64,000 nt of DNA. Origin: Darksidea phi (Eukaryota; Ascomycota; Dothideomycetes; Pleosporales; Lentitheciaceae). Position 1 is the first letter of the stretch; every line of letters begins with the position of its first letter. Below, piece by piece: positions 10,621 through 19,947 of the stretch. A program made the translations under genes and the position numbers. The notes below the pieces were generated by a model that worked only from the letters and a program-made list of their open reading frames with translations, made no database searches and was not told the origin of the DNA. Location: assembly GCA_030770425.1 (NCBI GenBank), contig JASJFT010000201.1, positions 17,492 to 81,491 on the forward strand. The letters are read 5' to 3'.

Positions 10621-11938
10621 TCACATCTCCAGATACGCATGTACGGTCTTGTCCTTCAACCCGTTCTTAAACCTCGCCACAAAAATCTGCGTCTCCTCGA
10701 TCGTCCACCGCATGATCTTAGTCAGCAGGAAGAGGGCCCACCCCTCGGCACCCTGCGTGCATTGGACCAGGTTCCAGCGCCCCAGCTCCTTCATATGCGG
10801 ATCTGAGCTCCAGCCACGCGCAGGCAACTTGTACCAAGTCTCGTGGAAGTCCTCGAAGCCCGCGTCCTTTATCCGGCTACCCAGCGAGTACACGTCGCGG
10901 AACGGCTTGCCGAACTTTTCCGACGCTTGGTGGAAGACGTCGCTCCACTGGCTCAGCACATGGTCCGGGAGGAGACTGCCGTCATCGGATTTGAACTGGA
11001 TGGAGGGCTCGAGCTGGTGGAAATAGCCGCCGGGCGGGAGGTGCTCGTAGATTTGGGCGTTGAGGGCGGGCCAGTCTGCGATGCTGCCGTAGAGGGCGCG
11101 CGCGTTGATGAAGTCGAATTCGCCGGGGCGGGTGGTCCAGGGCTCGATGATGTCGTCGATTTCGAACTTGCGATTGGGGGGGGATGAAGGAGGGCTGGAT
11201 GGGGGAGAGGTCGATGCCGAGGACTTCGGCGGCGGGGTGTACGTCGGCCATGTCTATACACCAGATCTTGAAGGTGTGAGAGATTGCAAGCAAGGGAAGA
11301 GATGGTGCTCTGGGAAGCTTACCCCCGTGCCGCAGCCAAGATCAAGTATGCGTTTGGGGTTATCTGCAGCGATCGGAAAATGAAAAGAGTGCGGGCGATC
11401 GGAAAGGCTATTCACCAACGGGGGCTAGATGGAGCTTGTTGTGCAGCATCTGGAGGTGCATTTGGTGGGCGATGTCCATCATGTCGGCGTGGATCTCGTC
11501 GTTGGGGGCATAGTACTCGCCCTTGCGGAACTTGTTGTAACGGTGACCATTTTCCCAGCGTTGTTTCATGATGGTGCTGGCAATGGAAGTGGTGTCGGAC
11601 AGATAGTCCTCTGCATCGCCGTAGGCGGAGTCGGTTTCCGGGTCTGTATGGATGGGGATGTCCGGGTCGGCGTGGACGGCGTGGGGATGGAAGTCGTCGT
11701 GGGGATGGAAGTCGTCGTGGGGATGGAAGTCGTCGTGGGGATGGAAGTCGTCGTGGGTTGGGGCTCCTGGGCGACGGGGGTTGTGGATGGCGGGGTTGTT
11801 GGAGGCGGGCTCGCGGGTAACTGGCGGGTCGGAGACGAACATGACGGCGGGCTTGGCGTCAGGCACATGCGGCAAACACTCGCTCGTCAGGCGCCGGGCT
11901 CCTCTCTTTGCTCTCTTGGGGCTCGAACGAGACCACAA
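10621..11938 (-). pseudogene. LaeA-like SAM-dependent methyltransferase with frameshift
   Basis: Three exons on the minus strand (11938-11416, 11363-11323, 11266-10621) give a class I methyltransferase of the fungal LaeA-like group. The N-terminal variable region is followed by the typical entry segment (HRYNKFRKGEYYAPNDE), motif I ([10 protein letters not shown]), an acidic motif II ([11 protein letters not shown]) and post-motifs ([26 protein letters not shown]). Enzymes of this type bind SAM; LaeA regulates secondary metabolism, but relatives have diverse or unknown substrates. Introns 11364-11415 and 11267-11322 have good splice sites. An eight-C run at about 11175-11182 leaves the frame one base short between '[10 protein letters not shown]' and 'NRKFEIDD'. 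It is therefore either a pseudogene or a homopolymer sequencing error. The N-terminus holds a DDFHPH repeat. The true start may be a later Met (MFVSDPP). Confidence 0.75.
11687..11758 (-). repeat. 18-bp minisatellite inside the methyltransferase gene (4 copies)
   Basis: Four near-perfect copies of an 18-bp unit (GTGGGGATGGAAGTCGTC on the plus strand) encode four DDFHPH units in the minus-strand protein. The unit is a multiple of three, so copy changes keep frame. The His/Asp-rich stretch lies in the variable N-terminal region before the methyltransferase fold. Confidence 0.85.
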
Positions 11939-13251
11939 AATCCATGGGGACGATTTCAGATGGGTCTGATGGACGACATACAGGCAGCCCCCTGCGGCCG
12001 CACCGTGCTCCCCCTCTCGTTTGGTTTTGCAGAGTGCGACGAGCGTGTGGCTACATCCTTCACACTCACTACATGCCTTCGCGTGGCCCCTCCACTATCG
12101 CGGCGCTCGTCCGGATTCCCTGCTCTCGTCGCTGCGTTAGCCGTGGGCCATAGCATCGTGATCTCTGGCATACATTAATCAAACTTTGGCTTCGGCGCTT
12201 CGAAAGTATAAAGGGGGTGGAAAGAACGGGCTGTAGAGCCCGCATTTCCGGAAATGGTTAGTGAAAACTTTTGTCCAAGCCGCCCCGCCGATAGGTAGTT
12301 GCCCAGCTGACGCAACTTGTTACAATTCGACCGAGGAAGAGTTAAGTCGCGAAAGTTGCGTCTGTCAGCAGGTGTAGAGAAAACGTGGCAGCACCCCATC
12401 TTGCATTCGGCCAAAGGTTCCCAGCGGGAGTCCGAGAGCTCATGGGGAGTGGATTTCTGATGGAGCATGTTCATGAAACCTCGTATCGAGTTGGTTGAAG
12501 CGCGATTCATGTGCCTTCAGCCGCTTCTCGCGCTGCATCGGCCACATGCTTGTTTTCCTTTCGAGTGGCGCTCCCTGCGACCATGCACGACGAATTGCTA
12601 CATGTCAGTTACCAAACTTAATCATGATGCTGCGTAGAGAGTAGCTCCTGTACGTATATAGTAGATAAAAGTGTGCAACGAGAGTCACACAGGCTTTTCG
12701 AAGGGTGTAACATATTCTCTATAGGATTAATCCCCTAGAGCTAGAGGTTAGTTAATGGAGCATTTTCTGATCATATTCTTTAGACAGCTTCCTGCCTGAC
12801 CGCTCATGGATGAGCCTAGCGACGCCCTGGCTGACGTGCGCTCCCCACCTTCTCCAGATGTCTTGCATGCCGCTTGCAGAGAGTCTGACAGGCGCTAGCA
12901 GGCCGAAGAACGCTCGGCCCCGCACCCTAAAGAGAACTAAACTTTATTTCCAAAGCTTTGTGTTTGAGTAGTCTGGACGAGAAATGGGCTTCTAGCCTGG
13001 AGCCAGCCAGCCATTAGCACCGATAGAAACCATCTGGGAGATTCCGCTCCCTCACAATAAAGAAGAAATTATGAGGCTTGAGCCATCATTCATCCACACC
13101 GATTATCTTATGGACGCAATGGCCGGATCATTTATAAAATGGAGAGTGGCCACACGACGTGAACCCTTCAGTATTGCTCAATAAAAGACTCGGAAGATAA
13201 CCGCTTCGTTCTGCTTCGTTCTGCTTCGTTCTACTACCATTTTCGCCCAAT
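11939..13251. other. 1.3 kb intergenic region
   Basis: This lies between the divergently placed methyltransferase (minus) and the rhodopsin-domain gene (plus), so it should hold both promoters. A 111-codon minus frame at 12175-12510 has no recognisable domain and is probably chance. A short direct repeat (CTGCTTCGTT, three copies, 13206-13234) sits just before the rhodopsin-domain start. Confidence 0.45.
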
Positions 13252-14309
13252 ATGGCCCAACGGCACCCTGCAGACGACTCAACTGCATTGGGTAACCTTC
13301 CCATTGTTATGACCATTTTCGCTCTTAGCCTCTTCGTCTTCGCTATAAGAATCTACACCCGTGTGTTTCCGAAATACAAGCTAGATGCTTCCGACTACAC
13401 TCTTTCCATCGCTGTGGTAAGTCGCACCCAGAAAGAGGAAATTGCTGTCACGAAAGGAGAATAACTAATACCTTAACGAGCAGGTTTTCGCAATCCTTGC
13501 CCATTCATTCTTCGCAGTCACTGTAGCCAAAGGACTTGGACGTCACACACGCTTCGTATCGCCGGACCATGCCGTAACCATACTACTGTACATGTTTATG
13601 ACTCAATTGGCTTGGCTATTTGCGACATGTTTCACCAGGCTCTCTGTCGCATTTATGCTACTGCCATTGGCCGTATCAAGGGCATGGAAGTTAGCCCTAA
13701 AGGCTGTGATTGGCGTGCAGATATTGATTCTTCTCGCCAACTCAAGCTACCACTTTGCAAAGTGTCGCCCTTTGCATTCCGCATGGGAGAATGTCCCTGA
13801 CCGAAAATGCGTGAGCGAAGTGGTACGGTTTTCAATTACCATTTTGATTATTAGTAGGTGTCGCTGTTGCTCCCACTCTTATGGAATCAGACTAAATCTT
13901 TGCAGCTGTTAGCCTGGCGGGCGATTTAGCGGTAGCCATCATGCCAGTCTTCATAATCTGGACGCTCAACCGGTCTTGGGTGGAAAGATGCCTCATCTCG
14001 CTCTTGATGATGCTGGGCCTGGTCGCTGCAGCCACAGAGGTAGTGAAACTCGTCCACTCTAATACATTCAGGTTCTCCTCCCAAGACGTCTTTCGTACGA
14101 TTGTTCCTCTATTTTTCTGGAGTCGCTTGGAGGAAAGCACCTTACTATTGAGCGCATGTGCCCCCCTTCTCAAAGCGCCAATTGAAGGGGCTCTCCACAG
14201 ACTTGGTCTCCGTACGTTCCAGAATTCCGAAAGAGAACTCAATACGTACAATTCTCAACAGGTGATAGACGGAGGCTCACTGTCAACCGGGGGGTCTTCA
14301 AAGAACTAG
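13252..14309 (+). CDS. Fungal rhodopsin-domain integral membrane protein (SAT4/PTH11-like)
   Basis: Join 13252-13416, 13484-13853, 13906-14309; 312 residues. Seven hydrophobic segments are visible (LPIVMTIFALSLFVFAIRI; FAILAHSFFAVTVA; LLYMFMTQLAWLFATC; VIGVQILILLANSSYHF; TILIITVSLAGDLAVAIM; LISLLMMLGLVAAATEVV; DVFRTIVPLFFWSRLEES). The arrangement, with a conserved Cys in the FAKCRPL loop and a polar C-tail, fits the fungal rhodopsin-domain family. Members are plasma-membrane proteins, some implicated in surface sensing; retinal binding is not established. Introns 13417-13483 and 13854-13905 have CTAAT/CTAAA branch sites. The gene is intact. Confidence 0.85.
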
Positions 14310-15005
14310 ATAAGGTTAAACCCTAGCAAGAGGTCTATTTTCTTATTACAGCCAATTGCATGTCCTACTTTTATCATATTCGGGTCGTTCCGTTAGGTAG
14401 AGGAGTAAAGTGCTAATTCAAATGGTTGTTTCTATGTCCTTAACATTCCTACCACCTTAGGCTTAATGGGTCCAATGTAAGAATATCTATTTATTTATAT
14501 ACAACTTGACCTAGTAATTTAGCCTATCGTGGCTAGCTAATCGCTACTTTACTCTATTCTGAGGCGCGTTTCTGTTTCCCCTTTTCTGCCCCGATTGGTG
14601 CCCATTTTCTGGTTCCTGTTTCCCGACTCCGGGTTGATTGTATGGGCACTTTTCTGGTGCATGTTTTAGCGTCGGCGAGGGAGTCGCCGTCGATCCGCTA
14701 GCCCAAGTATCTACGATGATAGTATCTACGACGTTAGATTCGATGAAGGTGATCGTTGGCACATTGTGAGAGTCTGGTGAGCCCCAAGAGATTTTTACTC
14801 CGCTCCTTATCCCTAATAATGATACGGAGCCGACCAATCGACAACTTTAGTGCGCCGGGATTGATTTGCACCGTCCAAGCAACAAACGACCAATGCAATA
14901 GTAGCCCACCCATACCCCAGAACGATCGCATCGGCTCATGCGGTACTTCTACGTTTACATCCTACCTCCCTCTCACTCCTCCAGCCAATAACGACTCGAG
15001 CCCGC
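14310..15005. other. Intergenic, TA-rich in the first half
   Basis: 14330-14560 is AT-rich with no gene. Frames at 14544-15121 overlap on both strands and show low-complexity Ser/Pro/Thr composition. I could not support any of them. Confidence 0.4.
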
Positions 15006-15717
15006 GCTCGCCTCCCCTGAAGCGGAAGGGCGCCACGTCCCTTCCCGCGATTGTGCCCACCTCCAGCTCGCAACTCAGCGACAGACTGACAAATACAAGC
15101 CGCACGACCCCGTCACGTTGATCCGGGCGTACCTCTACACCAAACTCCGCTGTGACTACACCATTTCAAGATCGACACAGAAGTGCTTTGGCACGCGGGA
15201 GGGGCATCATGTTTCGAAGACGTTGTTCGGTCAGATTGACGCTCGATTTCAACACCGGCAGCTTCACACGCAACGCTTCCGACTGGCGCAAGACCGCAAT
15301 CCGTCACACTACATGTTCACAACCACCACCATATTGAACTAGTTGCGGTGGAATATCAACAAGTTCTGCGTTGGGTTTGATATGTTCTACGGCCTCAACC
15401 ACCACCATTTCCTCACGTGGGAGCATACTCGGATCATACTTATGTTCCTGCGGTGTCTCCAGTTGTCCTACTCCGGCGGCCTTATCCAGCGGGCTGGCGG
15501 CCTTTGGCAGGACGTGCATTATCGAAGCGACGTCAACCAGCCGGACGGGCTGCGGCGATACGAGGGCTTAGGATTTCGCGACAGCATGAGACGACATGGC
15601 TATGCTTGGATCATGGATAAGGTGGACTGGGAGACGATAACGTTCCGGCAGCCGCTCGCTCAGTTCATGATGTCGGATCCGGGATGTGCGTATCGACTTC
15701 ATCCGAGCGGACAAGAC
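15006..15717 (+). pseudogene. Truncated unrecognised fungal protein with in-frame TAG
   Basis: A plus-strand frame (segments KPHDPVTLIRAYLYTKLRC, NINKFCVGFDMFYGLNHHHF, GYAWIMDKVDWETITFRQ) has the rich Trp/Tyr/His content of real protein. TAG at 15340-15342 interrupts it between 'TTTILN' and 'LRWNINKF' in the same frame; a Trp or Gln codon could have stood there. At about 15717 it changes abruptly into the antisense of the neighbouring dehydrogenase, so its 3' end is missing. I do not recognise the family; it looks like one of the uncharacterised fungal protein families. Confidence 0.5.
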
Positions 15718-16381
15718 ACGCCAATTTGGTACCGAGTTTTGGATGTATTGACCAACGTAAGCAACTCCCCAATCGTTAGGCGATCGCGCGGACCGTAGAG
15801 TCCTGTCACGCGGAGAGTGCAGGTGAGTAGCTGATCCTTGAAGTTACCCGTGGTGTTGTGGAGGGCCTCGGGAGTATTATTGCCAGTAACAAGCGCATCG
15901 ACGGCGGCTTTCGTGCGTGGGTACGCGTTGGGACATGAATGTAAACTATGCAATCCGACTTGATCTTCTCGTACTAGTCGAGAATTGTACACCGGCCACA
16001 TGTTGACGGCTTCCGCTGTGCATGTATACACGAGTGCTTCAACGCTTGGGTGTTCACGAGCGACGGTAATAAGCTGCTTCGATAGCTCATACGTCACTCT
16101 ATAGTGATCTTGGGGCGGCGAAAAGAATCCAGGCCCAATGGTATGTATGATAACGCGTGGTCGGATGCGGTCAAGTAGTTCTGTAAACTGCTTTGGGTCG
16201 CTGACATCGCAGGCATGGTAGGCCGCTCCTTGAACCTGCTGGCTAGGAATAACCTAGGGCTCAAAGCTAGAGGCAATGGCGTCAAAGGCCTGGTCGGACA
16301 CTAAAGCTTCAACAATGTGCGATCAAAGCCACCGGCACCACCTGTTACAAGAATCGTCCCGAGAGGTTGTTTGCGTGACAT
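15718..16381 (-). pseudogene. NAD-dependent epimerase / 3beta-HSD-like dehydrogenase, truncated
   Basis: The minus strand starts at ATG 16379-16381 with TILVTGGAGGF, the NAD-binding Gly motif of extended SDR enzymes. It continues with AYHACDVSDPKQFTELLDRIRP, TCTAEAVNMW and ALHNTTGNFKDQLLTCTLR, then VTGLYGPRD. This is the layout of sterol/3beta-hydroxysteroid dehydrogenase-like proteins. A one-base loss near 16305, a TAG at 16254-16256 and loss of everything after 'RYQIG' at about 15718 disable it. The usual YxxxK is not clear; the AYPRTK segment may stand for it. Confidence 0.7.
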
Positions 16382-17255
16382 GGTACGTCGGAACGGCGCT
16401 GTAGTCCCTAGAGCATCGAGTATGCGATGAGGGTGGGTGAAGCAAAAACGAAAAGGCGGGTGGCCTGAAATTTGTGCCCAAGCATGGGGCTTACGGCGGA
16501 GTTGCAATTAGATTAACGGCTGCTGCGCCGCGGTGTACTTAGGGTGGCAATTAGTGCTGCGCCGCAAACCGTGTTAATACCAACTCCGTCGGGCCGAGGA
16601 GAACCCTTAGCGCGCAAGGCTAGTAAGTACTATTGACCCCCGCCAAGCTACGCAGTCCGAAAAACGCCTTACTTGGACATGAAATTGTAATAGGCAGCCT
16701 TAAACATTCCTACGGGCCAAGCGAGAAACGCTTAAATAGCCGATAAAGACCCGTGAAAGATACGAGTAATGCCTACTAGCCCTTCTAGGGGTGTGGCCAG
16801 CACGAAACCATCGCCCTTAGAATGGTACTTAATGTGCTATTCTTAGTATAGAGGCTATGTTGGTCTTCTCCATTACCCTCAGGCATACCGGCCTTTTGGC
16901 TGTTTAACTTGTTTACCACGCCAAGTTGTAACGTTTCATATTAACGGGAGTAGGGACCACGTAAGGAATCGCGTGGAAAACCGCCAAGCCCGGATTAGGT
17001 ATAATAGTAAACCCTACCGGATTTGGTTGTATCTCGCGGCCCTCACTCGGACACGGCGGTGTTGACTTGAATATATAAAGGTACTGGAGGGACGATGTCT
17101 GTCTGTAGGAAGACACAGCATCCAGACACCGACTCGGCCTTCAACCTACATATCTTAAATCAAAGCAAACAAGCCACTTCAGCAAAGTTCTACAAACTCC
17201 AAATCTCTTTCAACCTTACAACTTACGCCTACCAAACACACCGCATCCCTCCAAA
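16382..17255. other. Intergenic; short GC-rich repeat words
   Basis: No gene is seen. The words CTGCGCCGC or GCTGCGCCGCAAACC recur at 16520-16568, again at about 17870 (variant) and at 55140-55160, which suggests scraps of a dispersed repeat. The promoter of the small secreted protein gene lies at the right end. Confidence 0.4.
17071..17080 (+). promoter_or_regulatory. TATA element of the small secreted protein gene
   Basis: ATATATAAAG lies about 180 bp before the ATG at 17256 on the same strand. The interval holds no other gene. Assignment is by sequence and position only; the transcription start is unknown. Confidence 0.4.
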
Positions 17256-17556
17256 ATGCGCTATACCATCACCCTTCTGACGGCTGCGCTCTTCGCTACC
17301 ACCGCCATCGCGGCTCCTCCTCCCTATACAGGTGCGCACTATTCCCCCCAATCATCGACCTCGAAATGTGATACAAACAGGCTTACAAATTCCAGGTACC
17401 ATGGCCGAAGTCGAGGCTCTAAAGGCTAGGGGTTGCGACGAAGCAAAGCTTAGCGAATGTCTATCGGAAACCTGCTCGGGGACTTACCTTTGCCTTAGCT
17501 CTTGCGGCGCGATGCAAATTGGTTGTTTGATCCGTTGCCACAGCAGCTATTGTTAA
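17256..17556 (+). CDS. Small secreted cysteine-rich protein (effector-like)
   Basis: Join 17256-17331, 17396-17556; 78 residues. Residues 1-20 (MRYTITLLTAALFATTAIAA) are a clear signal peptide. After a short acidic linker (MAEVEALKARG) come eight cysteines spaced C-x7-C-x4-C-x5-C-x3-C-x6-C-x3-C-x4-C, the last being the C-terminal residue. An even cysteine number and the size suggest four disulfides in a secreted protein. Such proteins are common as plant-interaction effectors or antimicrobial peptides. I know no named family with this pattern, and no function can be claimed. The intron 17332-17395 has a GTGCGC donor; the phase fits (76+161 bases). Confidence 0.75.
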
Positions 17557-18104
17557 GAATGCATTGTGGCAAGGGGACTTAGGGGCTTTTCCTTGGAGGG
17601 GTGAGGGTTAGTTAGGCGAGGATGAGTTGGCGAAAAGGAGCTCGCCCCCTTGGGCGAGGATGTAGATTACGGAGGTATCACGTTTGGGTAATGCCTCGTA
17701 CTTATAAAAATGAAAAAACTTGGAGTCCCAATACCACTACCTAGCTAATAGAACGTTGAGATAGAAGTATAGCTTGCCGGTTGAGTCGATGCTTGTTAAA
17801 GGAGGCCGATATTTATCTTACAGTAAATATTCTGGGTCATAGGTAATACTCAATAAACGGCTTAATTGGCCGCTGCGCTGCAAACCATTATTAGAGGAGA
17901 AAGAACGTAGCGCCAGGCTTCTCTCTGGTTCGATACGGTAGGTATCTCAGCGTTTCTAGGAGTGGGAAAAACTCCACCCCAAGGCGAGAAGACCGTGAAA
18001 CGGGAAGGAAAACGCGAAGATGTGAATAATGCATGTCGCCAGGCTTCGAACCACCACGAAGACCGAATTTTTCAGTTCAGGAGCGGACAATCGAAATGTC
18101 AGGT
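17557..18104. other. Downstream of the secreted protein gene; no gene seen
   Basis: Mixed AT-rich sequence without a supported frame. A GGTTCGATAC word at about 17929 resembles a tRNA B-box, but no matching A-box or cloverleaf could be built, so no tRNA is claimed. Confidence 0.4.
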
Positions 18105-18605
18105 ACATTCAGCCCTCAGTATAGATCGGCCGTCGGCTGGGAAGACAGTAGGAATGTGGTGCGCGCCCCTAAGACGCAGTATTGCCCGTCTCTTTCTTCT
18201 CAGCGACGTCGACGGCCTCTCTGCTCTCACTATCAACAGTCTCCATGTTCTCGCCGTCGACGACCTCCTTGTTCCCGCCACTGTCCTTCTTTACCTTGAC
18301 GTTCTTCCACTCGACGGCTAAGGCACCAATAATGGACAGACCGGCCATCACGGTGGCAACCATGAAGGTACGCGTAATGGCGTTGTTGTAGGCCAGCTTG
18401 ACCAGTGGAGCTGCAGCGAGGGGACCGATTGTTGGAGACTCGTCGCTCCGGACCGTACGTCGACGGCGGGGTCCAGATCGGGGGCGTACTCAGCGAGGTC
18501 GGCGGAGAGGTTATTGGCGAAGACGTTCTAATTGATGGAGATAAAGATGGCGCCTCCGATAGATTGGAGAAAGTACATCAGGGACGTACCGATCGAGACC
18601 TAGAA
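18105..18605 (-). pseudogene. C-terminal fragment of an MFS drug-efflux (DHA2-type) transporter
   Basis: The minus strand reads SLMYFLQSIGGAIFISIN, then TAG (18528-18530) where Gln is usual in 'AQNVF', then NVFANNLSADL. After a frame change comes the last membrane span (FMVATVMAGLSIIGALAVEW) and a charged tail. This is the end of the 14-span multidrug family. About 400 N-terminal residues are absent; upstream DNA is TA-rich repeat. It cannot work. Confidence 0.65.
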
Positions 18606-18668
18606 TAGGGGGAGGACGGTCTATACGACGATAAGAGGTTATTAGTCTCTAAGACCAACGCTAATATT

Positions 18669-18795
18669 AGCCAGCTACTTAGTTCGATATTAGCTAGCTC
18701 CTAAGTTAACTACTAAGCTTGATATCAGCTAGCTACTAAGCTTGATATCGGCCAGCTACTAAGCTTGATATAGGCTAGTTGTTAAGCTCGATATT
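18669..18795. repeat. 23-bp tandem repeat
   Basis: Units of the form AGCTAGCTACTAAGCTTGATATC recur at 18669-18691, 18727-18749, 18750-18772 and 18773-18795. A partly expanded copy lies between the first two. Copies differ mainly at C/T and G/A positions. Confidence 0.7.
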
Positions 18796-19339
18796 TTAGT
18801 AGGAAGTAGCTAGAGAAGGGTATACGTTCGTAATTAGCCGTAGCCTATAGCCGTACTGTAGCTAGATTTAATAGGGTATAGCTAGAAATAGATATAGCGT
18901 TTTAATTAGCCGTAGTCTATAGCTATACTAAGGCTATATAAAATATATTAGCTATCAGCCATTTAAATATTATTCTAGTCGAATAGGGTAATACTACTAA
19001 CCTCTTATAGAACTAATAGGGATATTCTACTTTAGTAGACCTGACTCTATATACTACGCTCGTACCTCGCTCCGTAATAAAAGAGATAAGAGGTAGTAAT
19101 TATATTATTTTGGAAGACCCCTAGAACTTAAGTAGCTTGGCTAATAGTCGTATTTTACGTTGTAGTCTCTAGCTAGGGGGTAGTATAGGGGATTAAGATC
19201 TTATTAGCGCTAAGGAGGCTGGTATCTCCCCTCCGTATTAATTGGCTAGTTAAACGAAGTAACTAAGGTTGAGGCTGATAGACTACTCGCCCGCGCTAAA
19301 GATTATAGTACAACGGGCGGTATATTTACCTCTAACTAG

Positions 19340-19392
19340 ATTTACAGATTTTACAGCTACCTCACGTAGAGGTAGCTGTAAAATCTGTAAAT
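19340..19392. repeat. Perfect 24-bp inverted repeat, 5-bp loop
   Basis: Arms 19340-19363 and 19369-19392 are perfect reverse complements around ACGTA. The arm starts ATTTACAGATTTTACAGC. A perfect 24-bp match inside heavily mutated DNA is unexpected. It may be two transposon ends joined head to head, or a recent hairpin. It could form a cruciform. Confidence 0.85.
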
Positions 19393-19591
19393 AATAATAG
19401 TCAACGTACGTAACTAATTCCGGGATCATCATCCGGAAACTCTTGGCTTATAAAAATTCGATCCGGTCAATTCTAGTATAACATGAAGGCGGCGAGGAAA
19501 ATCGCTTATCCTGTGTCTTTATTGCGTAGGTTTGCTACGCCCCTACAGGCCGCGCCTGTGCCTGACGTTGTGATCCAGGATGGAACGAGAA

Positions 19592-19767
19592 GCGGACGAG
19601 TCAATCACAGTCTACCCGAATCCGTATTTGGCTTAGTTGTTCTAAGGGAGAAAAGACTCGCACGAGATGTTACTGAACTTCTAATTCACTGCTGAAACAC
19701 CATCGCGAGACAAGCGAACGAGCCAATCACAGTCTGATCGAATCCGTATCTGGCTTAGTTGTTCTAA
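19592..19767 (+). repeat. 54-bp direct repeat upstream of the carboxypeptidase
   Basis: Copies at 19592-19645 and 19714-19767 share about 48 of 54 bases (both end CTTAGTTGTTCTAA). They lie 180-350 bp before the carboxypeptidase start and could be a duplicated promoter segment. The small frame 19483-19695 covering one copy is not considered a gene. Confidence 0.65.
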
Positions 19768-19947
19768 TTATGATGGTTCTGCTTCGTCGCATTGACGGAT
19801 ATGGCGAAAAATAAGGGGGAAGAGACACGCACAAATTGATGCTGAAGTTTCTTTTCCTCTTTATAAGTCCGGTCAAAGTCCAACTCAGGAGACATGCTAA
19901 TGCAACTTTCCTCAAACATATCGCCCCCCCAAAATTCTCTCGCGGCC

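Larger units (their letters stand above)
18606..19482. repeat. TA-rich repeat tract (RIP-like)
   Basis: Nearly 900 bp of TA-rich DNA with many TAG/TAA in all frames and no gene. It contains a 23-bp tandem repeat and a perfect hairpin (separate entries). It abuts the broken transporter, and is probably a mutated transposon. The element type cannot be read. Confidence 0.55.

Noticed and set aside
11429..12178. 249-codon plus-strand frame rich in Val and Gly
   Set aside because: Antisense of the methyltransferase N-terminus and its minisatellite; no domain.
17929..17945. GGTTCGATAC as a tRNA or SINE B-box
   Set aside because: No matching A-box, acceptor stem or cloverleaf could be built around it.
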